Assembly: GCF_003545695.1 (NCBI RefSeq)
Contig: NZ_QUZZ01000006.1
Coordinates: 62,001-126,000 of the forward strand
Direction of reading: 5' to 3'
Source: Taibaiella helva
GTDB taxonomy: Bacteria > Bacteroidota > Bacteroidia > Chitinophagales > Chitinophagaceae
DNA: 64,000 nt
Numbering within the stretch: the first letter of the stretch is position 1; every line of letters starts with the position of its first letter. Under the pieces are notes generated by a model, which was given only the letters and a program-made list of their open reading frames with translations, searched no databases and was not told where the DNA came from. A program made the position numbers and the translations under genes. Of this stretch, positions 25,602-33,476 are shown one piece after another.

Positions 25602-26192
25602 ATGCCCAATTACCGTACATTGCTTTTCCTCCTGCTGCCCGCGCTGTATCCTGTTGTTTTGCCGGCGCAGAACAATAGCAAGGACTATCCGCTCGACGCC
25701 CATTTTACAGGGTCTTTATCGGCAGGTCCCAACTTTTATTTCAACAACATCAAAACGTTCGGAGATCATGTAAAACCTTTTAACTACAGCTTTTTCGGCC
25801 GTATCATGTGGAATTCGCGTTACCTGGTATCGCTGGGCATAGAGACAGGCTATAATAAATTCTACCGTGTCAACGGCTACGAGAACGACGCGATCAGGGC
25901 TTCGCTTGCCGCTATCCCGCTGCACCTCGTGATCGGCATGCGTATCACCAAGTCGGTCTATACCCATTTCAGCTTTGGCCCTTCGTTACTGCTGAATGCC
26001 GCTTCCAGCGAGACACTGGAAAATCATGTGCTGAATAAAGTGTTTTCCCTGGCCGATGGCAGCTTTTGCGTCGGCTACCGCAGGCATCTTAAGAAAGGTC
26101 TTAACCTGGGTCTGGAGCTGAAGCTCAATTTTTCAACTAAAGCCACTGACCTGAACCTTGCGCTGCCTGTTGTGCTGAGCTATGACTTCTGA
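25602..26192 (+). CDS. small outer-membrane beta-barrel protein
   Basis: 196 residues. A signal peptide (cleavage near VVLPAQ) is followed by amphipathic strands such as LSAGPNFYFNNI, FFGRIMWNSRYLVSLGIETGY and LNLGLELKLNF. The protein ends VVLSYDF, a classic terminal barrel strand with Phe. It looks like an eight-stranded OmpA/OmpW-like porin-family barrel. It closes the phosphodiesterase operon and is convergent with pyrophosphatase (18-bp gap). Confidence 0.72.
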   Translation: MPNYRTLLFLLLPALYPVVLPAQNNSKDYPLDAHFTGSLSAGPNFYFNNIKTFGDHVKPFNYSFFGRIMWNSRYLVSLGIETGYNKFYRVNGYENDAIRASLAAIPLHLVIGMRITKSVYTHFSFGPSLLLNAASSETLENHVLNKVFSLADGSFCVGYRRHLKKGLNLGLELKLNFSTKATDLNLALPVVLSYDF

Positions 26193-26209
26193 AAACCGCG
26201 CCGGACAAG

Positions 26210-26719
26210 CTATTGCTGCACCAGGGCAGCGCTGGCCTTTATCTGCGCCATGGCCTGCCCCGCATCGATGTAGCCTGAGGGTTCAAAGCGTTTTCCTTCT
26301 TCCTGGTTGTAACGGATAAAAAAATCTTCCAATGCCCGGATCATTTCCTTGGGCAGGAGGTTCACTGCTGCAATATCGTTATAGGCCATAGAAGCTACAG
26401 GTACCGCCAGGTAACGGTCGTTGCGCACCATCTTACCTTTCTTTTTACCCTGCTTTGCCTTGAAGGCGCCCAGCAGCCGGCAGGGCATCAGGCAACCTGG
26501 GAAGCTGTACAATTCAGACAGCACCAGGATATCGAGCGGATCGCCGTCTGCGCCCTTTGTTCCCGGTATAAAGCCGAAATCGTATGGGAAGACCATCCCG
26601 GCGGGCAGTATCTTCTTCAGCTTAAAAAAACCGCTTTCCTGGTCGTAAGCATATTTTTCCCTGCTGCCTTTTATCGTTTCTATAACGACCTGCACCAAAT
26701 GACCGGATGTCTGCTTCAT
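26210..26719 (-). CDS. ppa: inorganic pyrophosphatase (family I)
   Basis: 169 residues, the usual length for a bacterial family I enzyme. The metal-binding signature lies in ADGDPLDILVL with Asp58, Asp60 and Asp63 spaced as in E. coli PPase. Other family residues are in the FPYDFGFIPGT segment and the two Lys/Tyr-containing segments near the start. It hydrolyses pyrophosphate to phosphate in the cytoplasm. It is a single gene, convergent with the barrel gene and divergent from an SDR gene. Confidence 0.93.
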   Translation of the reverse strand: MKQTSGHLVQVVIETIKGSREKYAYDQESGFFKLKKILPAGMVFPYDFGFIPGTKGADGDPLDILVLSELYSFPGCLMPCRLLGAFKAKQGKKKGKMVRNDRYLAVPVASMAYNDIAAVNLLPKEMIRALEDFFIRYNQEEGKRFEPSGYIDAGQAMAQIKASAALVQQ

Positions 26720-26853
26720 TGCTGAATGGTTTGTTGTGAGGAATATGAGGATAATTGACTGTCTTTACCAACAATCGCGTCCCGCTAATGTTTATTGATT
26801 ATCCCGGACAAGATCCGGGTAAAGAATATCAGCAACTTTTACAATGATGGGTT

Positions 26854-27714
26854 ATGGCTAAGATCACGAAAACGAACCGTCCCCGGAAACAGCATCGGCA
26901 ACCGGGCATCGAGGCGAAAATGAAACCGGCGCCGGAATACATTAAAGCAGGCTACCTGCCTGCCGGTAAACTAAAAAACAAAGTAGCGCTGATCACCGGT
27001 GGCGACAGCGGCATCGGCCGTTCGGTAAGCGTACATTTCGCACAGGAAGGAGCCGACGTTGCCATCGTTTACCTGGACGAGGATACCGACGCCCGGGAGA
27101 CGAAACGGCTTGTCGAAGAAGCAGGGCGGCAATGCCTGCTCATCAAAGGCGATATCAAGAAGGGGACCTTCTGCAAAAAGGCCGTAGAAAAAACGGTACA
27201 GCAATTCGGGAAACTGAATATTCTCGTCAACAATGCCGGTATGCAATTTCCGCAGGAAGATGTGCAGGACATCACTGATGAACAATTGGACATCACGTTC
27301 CGGACGAATATTTTTGCCCAGTTCTATTTTGCTGAGGCAGCGCTGAGGCATATGCAGGCAGGCGACTGCATCATCAATACCACATCTGTTACCGCTTACC
27401 GCTCCTCTCCCGGCCTTATCGACTATTCCGCTACAAAGGGCGCCATTACCACCTTTACTCGCTCCCTGGCTACCAACCTGGCCGGGAAGAATATAAGGGT
27501 CAATGCCATAGCCCCGGGTCCGGTGTGGACACCGCTTATCGTGGCAACATTCGATGAGGAAAAGATAAAATCGTTCGGGGAGCAGACCGCTATGAAAAGA
27601 GCCGGCCAGCCTTCGGAGCTGGGCCCTGCTTATGTTTTCCTGGCTTCTGAAGAAGCTTCCTTTATTACCGGGCAGGTGATCCATGTCAACGGCGGAGAGG
27701 TAGTGAACGGCTAA
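26854..27714 (+). CDS. SDR family oxidoreductase
   Basis: 286 residues. A basic N-terminal extension of about 40 residues (KTNRPRKQHRQ) precedes the Rossmann domain with TGGDSGIG (48-55), NNAG and catalytic Tyr191/Lys195 (YSATK). The layout matches the long-extension general-stress SDR group (YhdF/YghA-like glucose- or alcohol-dehydrogenase relatives). The substrate cannot be assigned. It starts a unit read towards the DUF421 gene. Confidence 0.9.
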   Translation: MAKITKTNRPRKQHRQPGIEAKMKPAPEYIKAGYLPAGKLKNKVALITGGDSGIGRSVSVHFAQEGADVAIVYLDEDTDARETKRLVEEAGRQCLLIKGDIKKGTFCKKAVEKTVQQFGKLNILVNNAGMQFPQEDVQDITDEQLDITFRTNIFAQFYFAEAALRHMQAGDCIINTTSVTAYRSSPGLIDYSATKGAITTFTRSLATNLAGKNIRVNAIAPGPVWTPLIVATFDEEKIKSFGEQTAMKRAGQPSELGPAYVFLASEEASFITGQVIHVNGGEVVNG

Positions 27715-27765
27715 CAGTTTGCTTCCCCGGAACTTCCCGATGGTCCCTATTTTAAATCTGTTATA

Positions 27766-28266
27766 ATGGCTCTTGAAACACTTTGGGGAAGCGGAGAGCA
27801 CCTGCTTCCATATCAAATGGGTATCCGGGCGCTGGTCATGTTCCTGCTGGCCCTTGTGCTGATCAGGCTCGGCGGCATGCGGATATTCGGCAAAAAATCG
27901 GCGCTCGACCATATCATCGTGATCATGCTCGGCGCAGTAATGGCCCGCGGTATCGTCGGCGCGTCACCGTTCTTCTCTACTGTCGTCGCCGGCACCATAC
28001 TCGTCCTTACCAACTGGCTGCTCGCTTATAGCAGCCGCAAAAGCAAACGTTGGGCGGTGTGGATCAAAGGCCATCCCCTGCTCCTTTTTCACGATGGACA
28101 TTTTGATGAAAGGAGTATGCAGCGAAGCAATCTTTGCCGGGATGATGTATTGGAAAGTCTCCGGCTGGAGCTGAACCAGGAAACCCTAGAGGAGGTGGAT
28201 AAGATCTATATCGAGAATAACGGCCGGCTGAGCTTTATTCTGAAACCTAAACGTAGTGAAAGGTAA
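27766..28266 (+). CDS. DUF421 (YetF-like) membrane protein
   Basis: 166 residues. Three hydrophobic segments (about 20-40, 48-68, 70-87) surround the family segment RLGGMRIFGKKSALDHI, followed by the cytoplasmic domain with HDGHFDERSMQRSNLCRDDVLESLR. This is the DUF421/YetF fold; the function of the family is not established, though related proteins are linked to sporulation or stress in Bacillus. It follows the SDR gene by 51 bp. Confidence 0.88.
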   Translation: MALETLWGSGEHLLPYQMGIRALVMFLLALVLIRLGGMRIFGKKSALDHIIVIMLGAVMARGIVGASPFFSTVVAGTILVLTNWLLAYSSRKSKRWAVWIKGHPLLLFHDGHFDERSMQRSNLCRDDVLESLRLELNQETLEEVDKIYIENNGRLSFILKPKRSER

Positions 28267-28471
28267 GCTATCCTGCCATTTGCTTTTTTACTTCATGCTG
28301 TAAAAAAATGCGGATGCCGGGGAAGAACTGCCACAGCTGTAAACATTCCGGCTAATCCCCCGGCAATAACATAGTACTTAAAAACCTGAACAACAATAAG
28401 CAATAAAGGTGTTTGCTGTAGCCGCCCCCATAGGAACAATGTTTGTACTAAGCGAATATAAAAAAGAGGAT

Positions 28472-28699
28472 ATGGAACAATTGAAAGACCACATTTTGCG
28501 CATCCTTTCCGAAAAAGGGACAACGGCTGCCAATGAAGCTTACCAGGTAAAATTACCGAGAACAGAAATGCTGTCTGCCCTGCTGCAGCTGGGCTACAAC
28601 AAGGAAAACATAGAGCTGGCCCTGGAAGGGCTTTGTGGCGACGGCACCCTGGCATTGGATGAGCTGAACATCTATCAATATGATCAGCCTCCGGCATAA
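28472..28699 (+). CDS. hypothetical protein, 75 aa
   Basis: It starts at the ATG after AAAAAAGAGGAT, a better start than an upstream ATG at 28409. The protein is acidic and helical (MEQLKDHILRILSEKGTTAA) and carries RTEMLSALLQLGYNKENIELALEGL, a helix-turn-helix-like or UBA-like layout. I do not recognise the family. It follows the DUF421 gene by about 200 bp. Confidence 0.55.
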   Translation: MEQLKDHILRILSEKGTTAANEAYQVKLPRTEMLSALLQLGYNKENIELALEGLCGDGTLALDELNIYQYDQPPA

Positions 28700-28734
28700 G
28701 CCCCGGAAGCCATCATCCAGATACCTGGCTGTGT

Positions 28735-28974
28735 TCAGGTATCCGGATCGGGCTGCACCAGGTTTTCCTCACCGGTTCCGTCGTTGGGCTGCCCGTTAAA
28801 CTGGGGTCTTCGCCGGGCCTTATTCTCACGTAGCAGCTTTTCCTGCTTCTTACGCCGCTCCTCCCCGGAAGCAATACCCTTCTCCTCATCACTTTGTCCC
28901 CTGCCGGCTTTATCCTTCGCCTTTTTACCAGGTATTGCTGTTTTCTTCCTGTCCATAACTGTTTTTTTAGGCAT
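28735..28974 (-). CDS. small highly charged protein, 79 aa
   Basis: It starts MPKKTVMDRKKTAIPGKK and is strongly basic, then acidic/basic (SDEEKGIASGEERRKKQEKLL), with a polar C-terminus. A longer frame upstream is possible, but the ATG at 28974 begins the compositionally biased part. The product is probably disordered and perhaps nucleic-acid binding. No family is recognised; it could be a chance frame. Confidence 0.4.
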   Translation of the reverse strand: MPKKTVMDRKKTAIPGKKAKDKAGRGQSDEEKGIASGEERRKKQEKLLRENKARRRPQFNGQPNDGTGEENLVQPDPDT

Positions 28975-29386
28975 AGCATCCCTACACGCTTTACCGGCCG
29001 GGCACAGGTCTGCAATGCACCGGTTAGTCCTGCCTTTCGTTATAGCAGGAAAAAATATCTTCTTCGATAATGCCCGTCCAGGTGTCTTCTTCACTAGTTA
29101 TGGCGGGGCTTTCCTTCGGTAATAATATTTCCATCGGTTCCATAAGCGTAAAACATATCTGGTTAGGAATAGAACAGCCGCATCATGTACCCATGGTTGG
29201 GCAGCGGCTTCTTTTACTATAGCAGCTACTATGCCAAAAAACAACCTTACTGATATTCAATATCCTGTGGCGGTGCTTGTTAGCCTTCCCTTAATAAATG
29301 GATAAAGCTTTCCACAAAAGGTGCAACGTTTGGGCCGGGGAATACCAGCTGCGATGAGACCGGTGCAAGCAACATACCCGAAAGCA
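28975..29386. other. intergenic stretch without gene
   Basis: About 400 bp between the small charged protein and the T9SS type A gene. I see no coding pattern in it. A loose inverted repeat AGCCGC...GCGGCT lies around 29172-29205. Confidence 0.5.
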
Positions 29387-29414
29387 AAAGGACCGTTCTT
29401 ATGAACGATCCTTT
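29387..29414 (-). terminator. terminator of the T9SS type A/BclB-like operon
   Basis: A 12-bp stem with one mismatch (AAAGGACCGTTC/GAACGATCCTTT) and a 4-nt loop lies 24 bp after the stop codon of the minus-strand gene. On that strand it is followed by TTGCTTTCG. Confidence 0.65.
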
Positions 29415-29437
29415 ACTTTCCGGTTACCATATTCCGG

Positions 29438-30214
29438 TTATTCCTTGACGATCTTTACCGATTCCTTGTACGGTCCGGCGGTATAACGCAGTAGATAAGT
29501 ACCGGCGGTCCATGACGAAAGGTCGATCTCAGTCACGGTTGCCTTCAGCGTCATTGTCTTCAGCTCGCGTCCGTAGATATCGCAGATGGTCAGCGCCGAC
29601 TGGTCGGACAATGTATTGACAGAAAGGAAAACGCGACCCTTGGTCGGGTTGGGCGACACGCTGGACTGGTAGGCCATACCGGCGTTGGTCAGATCGATCA
29701 CTCCGGAATAGCTGAACTGTTTATCCCTGTCGACCTGGCGCAGGCGATAGTAGTTCCTGCCTGCCGGCATGGTCCTGTCGGTATAGCTATAAGCCAGCTT
29801 GCTGCTGCTGTTGCCACCTGTCGCCTTGCTGTACACCTGGCCTATGGCCTGAAAGTGAATGCCGTCGGTACTGCGTTCCAGGCTGAAATAATCATTGTTC
29901 TTTTCCTGGGCGGTTTGCCATTGCAGCAGGTTATAGCCCTCTTTGGCAAGGCCGCTGAAATCGAGCAGCTGCACAGGCAGCGGCGTACCTGAAGTGCTGG
30001 GTTGCTGGAAACCCTGGGTGAACTGGGGGTTGCTGCCGATCGTAGCGGTGAACGGTTCACCAAGGGTGTAGTTCACGATAGCGCCACTGGTTGCTACAGC
30101 GCTGCCTCCGGCGCTGGCCAGCACGTAGGGCAGCACCGCTTGCCCCTCTACCCGGAACTGCAGCAAGAGCAACAGGGCCGTTACGAGAAGCGATGGGATC
30201 AATTGTCGTTTCAT
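29438..30214 (-). CDS. T9SS type A sorted secreted protein
   Basis: 258 residues. The signal peptide is followed by the repeatedly seen Bacteroidota segment GAIVNYTLGEPFTATIG...FTQGFQQP. A fibronectin-like stretch (LQWQTAQEKNNDYFSLERS) and the type A sorting domain (SVSPNPTKGRVFLSV ... GTYLLRYTAGPYKESVKIVKE) follow. The product is exported by the type IX system. It lies 42 bp downstream of the BclB-like gene and is probably co-transcribed. The function beyond surface/secreted location is unknown. Confidence 0.88.
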   Translation of the reverse strand: MKRQLIPSLLVTALLLLLQFRVEGQAVLPYVLASAGGSAVATSGAIVNYTLGEPFTATIGSNPQFTQGFQQPSTSGTPLPVQLLDFSGLAKEGYNLLQWQTAQEKNNDYFSLERSTDGIHFQAIGQVYSKATGGNSSSKLAYSYTDRTMPAGRNYYRLRQVDRDKQFSYSGVIDLTNAGMAYQSSVSPNPTKGRVFLSVNTLSDQSALTICDIYGRELKTMTLKATVTEIDLSSWTAGTYLLRYTAGPYKESVKIVKE

Positions 30215-30256
30215 GTTTGAAATATTTTTAGCATAAGCATTATTTTTTATAGCGGC

Positions 30257-31447
30257 TTAGTTGATGTTCACGCCCGCGCTGGCATAGCCGGTAATGGTGT
30301 TGAGCAGCGTGATGCCCGTAGCAGTAGCAGAACAAACCATCAGGTACCGGTTACCCGCAACTACGGGTATAGACAGGCCGGTGGCGGTACCGCTGGAAGT
30401 CGCGCCTATAGCCAATACCCCGGTGAGCGCCGGAGCCATCGTTACTACAGCGCCCGGTACCGGCGCGAAGGTATTGCTGCCTGCAGGAGCAGTATACAAC
30501 TGTCCTGTAATGGTAATATTCGATCCCAGCAACGACAAAGCCAGCGTGGTGCTGAACTGCGCCGACATGGCGGTAATAGTGCCTGCCCTGGGCGCTACAA
30601 AGCCGAAATTGAGCAGGGTTCCGCCGGCGCCGGTGAGGTCGATATTGGTGCCTACCAATGAGACCCCGCTTACCGAGCTACCAAAACCCAGCAGGGCCGA
30701 AGTACCCACAAGGCCGCCGGCGATAGTGGTAACCGTTACCGGGAGGCCGGAGGAGAATGGGATGATGGTGCCGCCGCTGACCACATCGTTGCTGTTGGCC
30801 ACGCGCTGCCAGCTGCCGCCGTTGTAGTAATAGAAGCCGGGCGTGTTGTCGGTCTGGTAGATCAGCAGGCCATCCACAGGCGCGGCTGGGCGGTTGGCCA
30901 GGGTGATCCTGGGGATCAGGATACCCTTATTGGTAGCAGCGATGTCGAGCTTGGCATTGGTGTTGGGAGTACCACCGATACCGACATTGCCCGTGTTGTT
31001 GCTGGTAATATCCGCGGTACTGAGGTTCCAGCGGTTATCGTTGCTTGTCTCGGCATTCAAAGCATAAGGTACGGAGATCATTTCCACGGTGGCCAGGTCG
31101 GAATAGGTGGTACCGCCGGTAATATCGGCTTCCACTTTCAGAAATTTGGTGGCCGAATTCCAGGCGATGGTGTTGAAGGTGCCGCTGACAACCGTCCCTG
31201 CGCCGATCTGAACATTGGCCAGACCGAAGGCATTGGTGGTCACCGATTGGGTTTCCGAATACTGGACGGCGCCCCCAGCCGAGCCTTCGAGAATGCTGAA
31301 ACGCAGGGATACGTTCTGGTTGACGACCGGTGCGCCGGCCGCGCTGCGTACTACCGCCTGGTAATTGATCCGTTGAGGCGCCTGCTGGGCCAGCAGGCTA
31401 AGGCTAAGCAAACAAGCCACCATGAGTAAGCTGGTAAATTTTTTCAT
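30257..31447 (-). CDS. secreted protein with BclB (exosporium)-like C-terminal domain
   Basis: 396 residues from the ATG at 31447 ([20 protein letters not shown] signal peptide); an upstream in-frame ATG would add 15 residues before the signal. The N-terminal 130 residues form the Bacteroidota module [20 protein letters not shown]...VPYALNAE. From about residue 230 the sequence matches the BclB exosporium-glycoprotein C-terminal domain: [44 protein letters not shown] and ending [14 protein letters not shown]. In bacilli this is a glycoprotein tip domain. Here it probably forms a trimeric surface or fibre tip (inference). Confidence 0.82.
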   Translation of the reverse strand: MKKFTSLLMVACLLSLSLLAQQAPQRINYQAVVRSAAGAPVVNQNVSLRFSILEGSAGGAVQYSETQSVTTNAFGLANVQIGAGTVVSGTFNTIAWNSATKFLKVEADITGGTTYSDLATVEMISVPYALNAETSNDNRWNLSTADITSNNTGNVGIGGTPNTNAKLDIAATNKGILIPRITLANRPAAPVDGLLIYQTDNTPGFYYYNGGSWQRVANSNDVVSGGTIIPFSSGLPVTVTTIAGGLVGTSALLGFGSSVSGVSLVGTNIDLTGAGGTLLNFGFVAPRAGTITAMSAQFSTTLALSLLGSNITITGQLYTAPAGSNTFAPVPGAVVTMAPALTGVLAIGATSSGTATGLSIPVVAGNRYLMVCSATATGITLLNTITGYASAGVNIN

Positions 31448-31747
31448 AAAATCGTTTTGGGGTTGGTTAGAGAATGGATAGGATACAAACAAAATTAGAT
31501 TCTAGTTTAAAACAGCATAATCATATAATATTAATAATGATGTTTTAGTAGTCATTTTTACTATTTATTAATAAAATGAAAATATATTATAAATAGATGC
31601 ACTGGAAAGGCCACTGGCAAAGGGTTTCAGGAATAGTTGCATAAATTAACCCTGTCTGAAAACGGGCCTGAAGCCGACGCCGTTTTTTACCTGAAATGAT
31701 TGCAGAAGAAAAAATATGGCAAAAGGTGTGAAAAAGGAAGATCAAAA

Positions 31748-31778
31748 TTTGCTAAAGTCAAAATTATACTTACTTTTG
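31748..31778 (+). promoter_or_regulatory. Bacteroidota-type promoter of tRNA-Glu
   Basis: TTTG (31748-31751), a 19-nt spacer and TACTTTTG (31771-31778) match the consensus TTTG-N19-TAnnTTTG exactly. The tRNA begins 17 bp downstream. Confidence 0.75.
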
Positions 31779-31794
31779 CAGCCCATTCAAAAAC

Positions 31795-31866
31795 GCCGCG
31801 TTGGTCAAGGGGTTAAGACGCCTCCCTTTCACGGAGGAATCACGGGTTCGATTCCCGTACGTGGTA
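31795..31866 (+). tRNA. tRNA-Glu (TTC anticodon)
   Basis: 72 nt without encoded CCA. Acceptor arms GCCGCGT and ACGTGGT pair with one terminal G-T, with A as discriminator. The anticodon loop reads CTTTCAC, giving anticodon TTC, with stem CCTCC/GGAGG. The T-arm reads CGGGTTCGATTCCCG. A consensus promoter precedes it, and an IS1-family element begins 45 bp after it. Confidence 0.95.
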
Positions 31867-31980
31867 CAAGCCGGGACTGATGTCCTAAAATTATTGGGCT
31901 GTTCAATTTTGGGTAGTGTACCAGATATGTTGATGAGCGCTGAAATACCAGTAAAATCAACAAATTCTTCGGAAAAACAT

Positions 31981-32018
31981 AAGAAAAGCAGGCAGTATTT
32001 ACACTGCCTGCTTTTCTT
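31981..32018. terminator. 16-bp perfect hairpin inside IS1 left end
   Basis: AAGAAAAGCAGGCAGT pairs perfectly with ACTGCCTGCTTTTCTT around a 6-nt loop. A-runs and T-runs flank the stem, so it could terminate transcription in both directions and shield the transposase from read-through from the tRNA promoter. Confidence 0.7.
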
Positions 32019-32088
32019 TTAAACTAACTTCGCGCCCCTAATGCAGAAAATTACCTCTAAGTGCTCCAGATATGTTGATGGGCAAAAA

Positions 32089-32736
32089 ATGTGCATATAT
32101 TGTAATAATAGATGCGTGAAAAATGGTTCTTCCTACAACAAGCAACGCTATTTATGCAAATCATGTAAACGGAGTTTTGTAGATTCATATAACTATAATG
32201 CCTGTCAGGTTAATACAGATCAAAGAATTAAGGAGTATCTTAAGGAAGGATGCGGCATACGTAGTATTTCCCGCTTGCTAAAAGTTTCAGTGACAACGGT
32301 TTTAAAAAGAATATTGCTGCTAGCAAAAAAAGCATCCCGTCCTATGATTGCGATGGGGAAGGAGTATGAACTTGATGAACTTTGCACCTATGTCCGATAC
32401 AGGGAGAATCAGATATGGGTGGCATACGCCATTAGAAAGGACACCAAAGAGGTTATTGATTTTAATATTGGTCGCAGAACAAATAATACGCTTAGACCTA
32501 TTACGAACACATTAATTCTGTCCAACGCAAAAAAGGTTTACACGGATAAGCTGAAACACTATGGAACCTTGTTACCAAGTAAAATCCACAGTACAAAGAA
32601 AAAAGGTACCAATCATATCGAACGTAAAAACCTAACACTTCGGACGCATCTAAAGCGGCTTTCGAGAAGGACTATCTGCTTTTCCAAAAGCACCACTTTT
32701 TTATCCGCATGTTTGAGAATATATTTTTGGGGGTAA
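32089..32736 (+). CDS. IS1-family transposase (single-frame)
   Basis: 215 residues from ATG 32089; an in-frame ATG at 32041 would add 16 residues without family character. The N-terminal InsA-like zinc finger reads CIYCNNRCVKNGSSYNKQRY...CKSC, followed by a helix-turn-helix (GCGIRSISRLLKVSVTTVLKR). The catalytic domain has Asp in ELDELCTYV, Asp in VYTDKLKHYG and Glu in HIERKNLTLR. It ends ACLRIYFWG as usual in Bacteroidota IS1 transposases. Unlike enterobacterial IS1, the two parts are in one frame, so no frameshifting is needed. It seems intact. Confidence 0.9.
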   Translation: MCIYCNNRCVKNGSSYNKQRYLCKSCKRSFVDSYNYNACQVNTDQRIKEYLKEGCGIRSISRLLKVSVTTVLKRILLLAKKASRPMIAMGKEYELDELCTYVRYRENQIWVAYAIRKDTKEVIDFNIGRRTNNTLRPITNTLILSNAKKVYTDKLKHYGTLLPSKIHSTKKKGTNHIERKNLTLRTHLKRLSRRTICFSKSTTFLSACLRIYFWG

Positions 32737-32800
32737 ACATAAGGTCCAATTTCAGCGCAAATCTCAGATTTGCTGGCATCCGCAAATTTGATACACTACC

Positions 32801-33271
32801 GAGCAAAGGAATAAAGGCTTCGGTATTGAACGCAGCGCCGACGGACAACGATGGAATACCATAGGCTTTGTCCAATCGAAAGCGCCTGATGGCAATAGCT
32901 GCAAAGAGCTGAGCTACCAGAGCTATGATGAAACGCCTTTCGATGGTTTGAATTACTATCGCTTAAAGCAGGCGGATATCGATGGTAAGTATACCTATAG
33001 CCAGATCCGCCAGGTAAGGATCAGCAGGGATGGGCTATCGATATTTATCCCAACCCTGTAAAAGATTGCCTGACGATCGGCGGCCTTGCCGGCAATGAGA
33101 CCATCAGTGTCTATGATGCTACCGGAAGAAAAGTGAAGACGATCGCTGCCGGGGAATCATGCGCTGACGATCGATTGCACCGCAATGGCAGCAGGCGTAT
33201 ACCAGGTACACATTTTTTCGGCAGCAGGCGAAACGGTATCCAGGAAAGTAGTGAAGATAGCTGGATTCTAA
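32801..33271 (+). pseudogene. 3' remnant of a T9SS type A sorted protein
   Basis: Directly after the IS1 right end comes FGIERSADGQRWNTIGFVQ...DGLNYYRLKQADIDGKYTYSQIRQV, the usual stretch before a type A sorting domain. The frame then shifts to IDIYPNPVKDCLTIGGL...ISVYDATGRKVKTI and shifts again to LTIDCTAMAAGVYQVHIFSA...VSRKVVKIAGF, ending at TAA 33269-33271. Two frameshifts and the missing 5' part show that it is dead. The insertion sequence, possibly with an adjacent deletion, removed the front. Confidence 0.85.
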
Positions 33272-33476
33272 CAATTCTGCTTTGGCTAAGAAACGGGCTT
33301 TACGCGAGCTCAATATAGTTCTCATGTCAGCCATTTAGGAGGCCATTCTAATCACAAAGACATCTGTATCACAGCACAAACGAAATTTGGATACCTATAC
33401 AGAATCTCCTTTTCTGTTTCTTTAATTTATTTTTTATTGATAATTTCAATTAATAAAAAAGGACTTACCTGCCATA

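Larger units (their letters stand above)
31912..32800 (+). mobile_element. IS1-family insertion sequence
   Basis: 889 bp bounded by imperfect terminal inverted repeats: GGTAGTGTACCAGATATG from 31912 and, on the other strand, GGTAGTGTATCAAATTTG from 32800 (about 19 of 24 positions agree). It encodes one intact IS1-type transposase. No target-site duplication is seen: the flanks are CAATTTTG on the left and GAGCAAAG on the right. Confidence 0.85.

Noticed and set aside
28293-28697. Minus-strand 134-codon frame.
   Set aside because: Antisense to the 75-residue plus-strand gene with a better ribosome-binding site; sequence is Cys/Leu-rich shadow-type.
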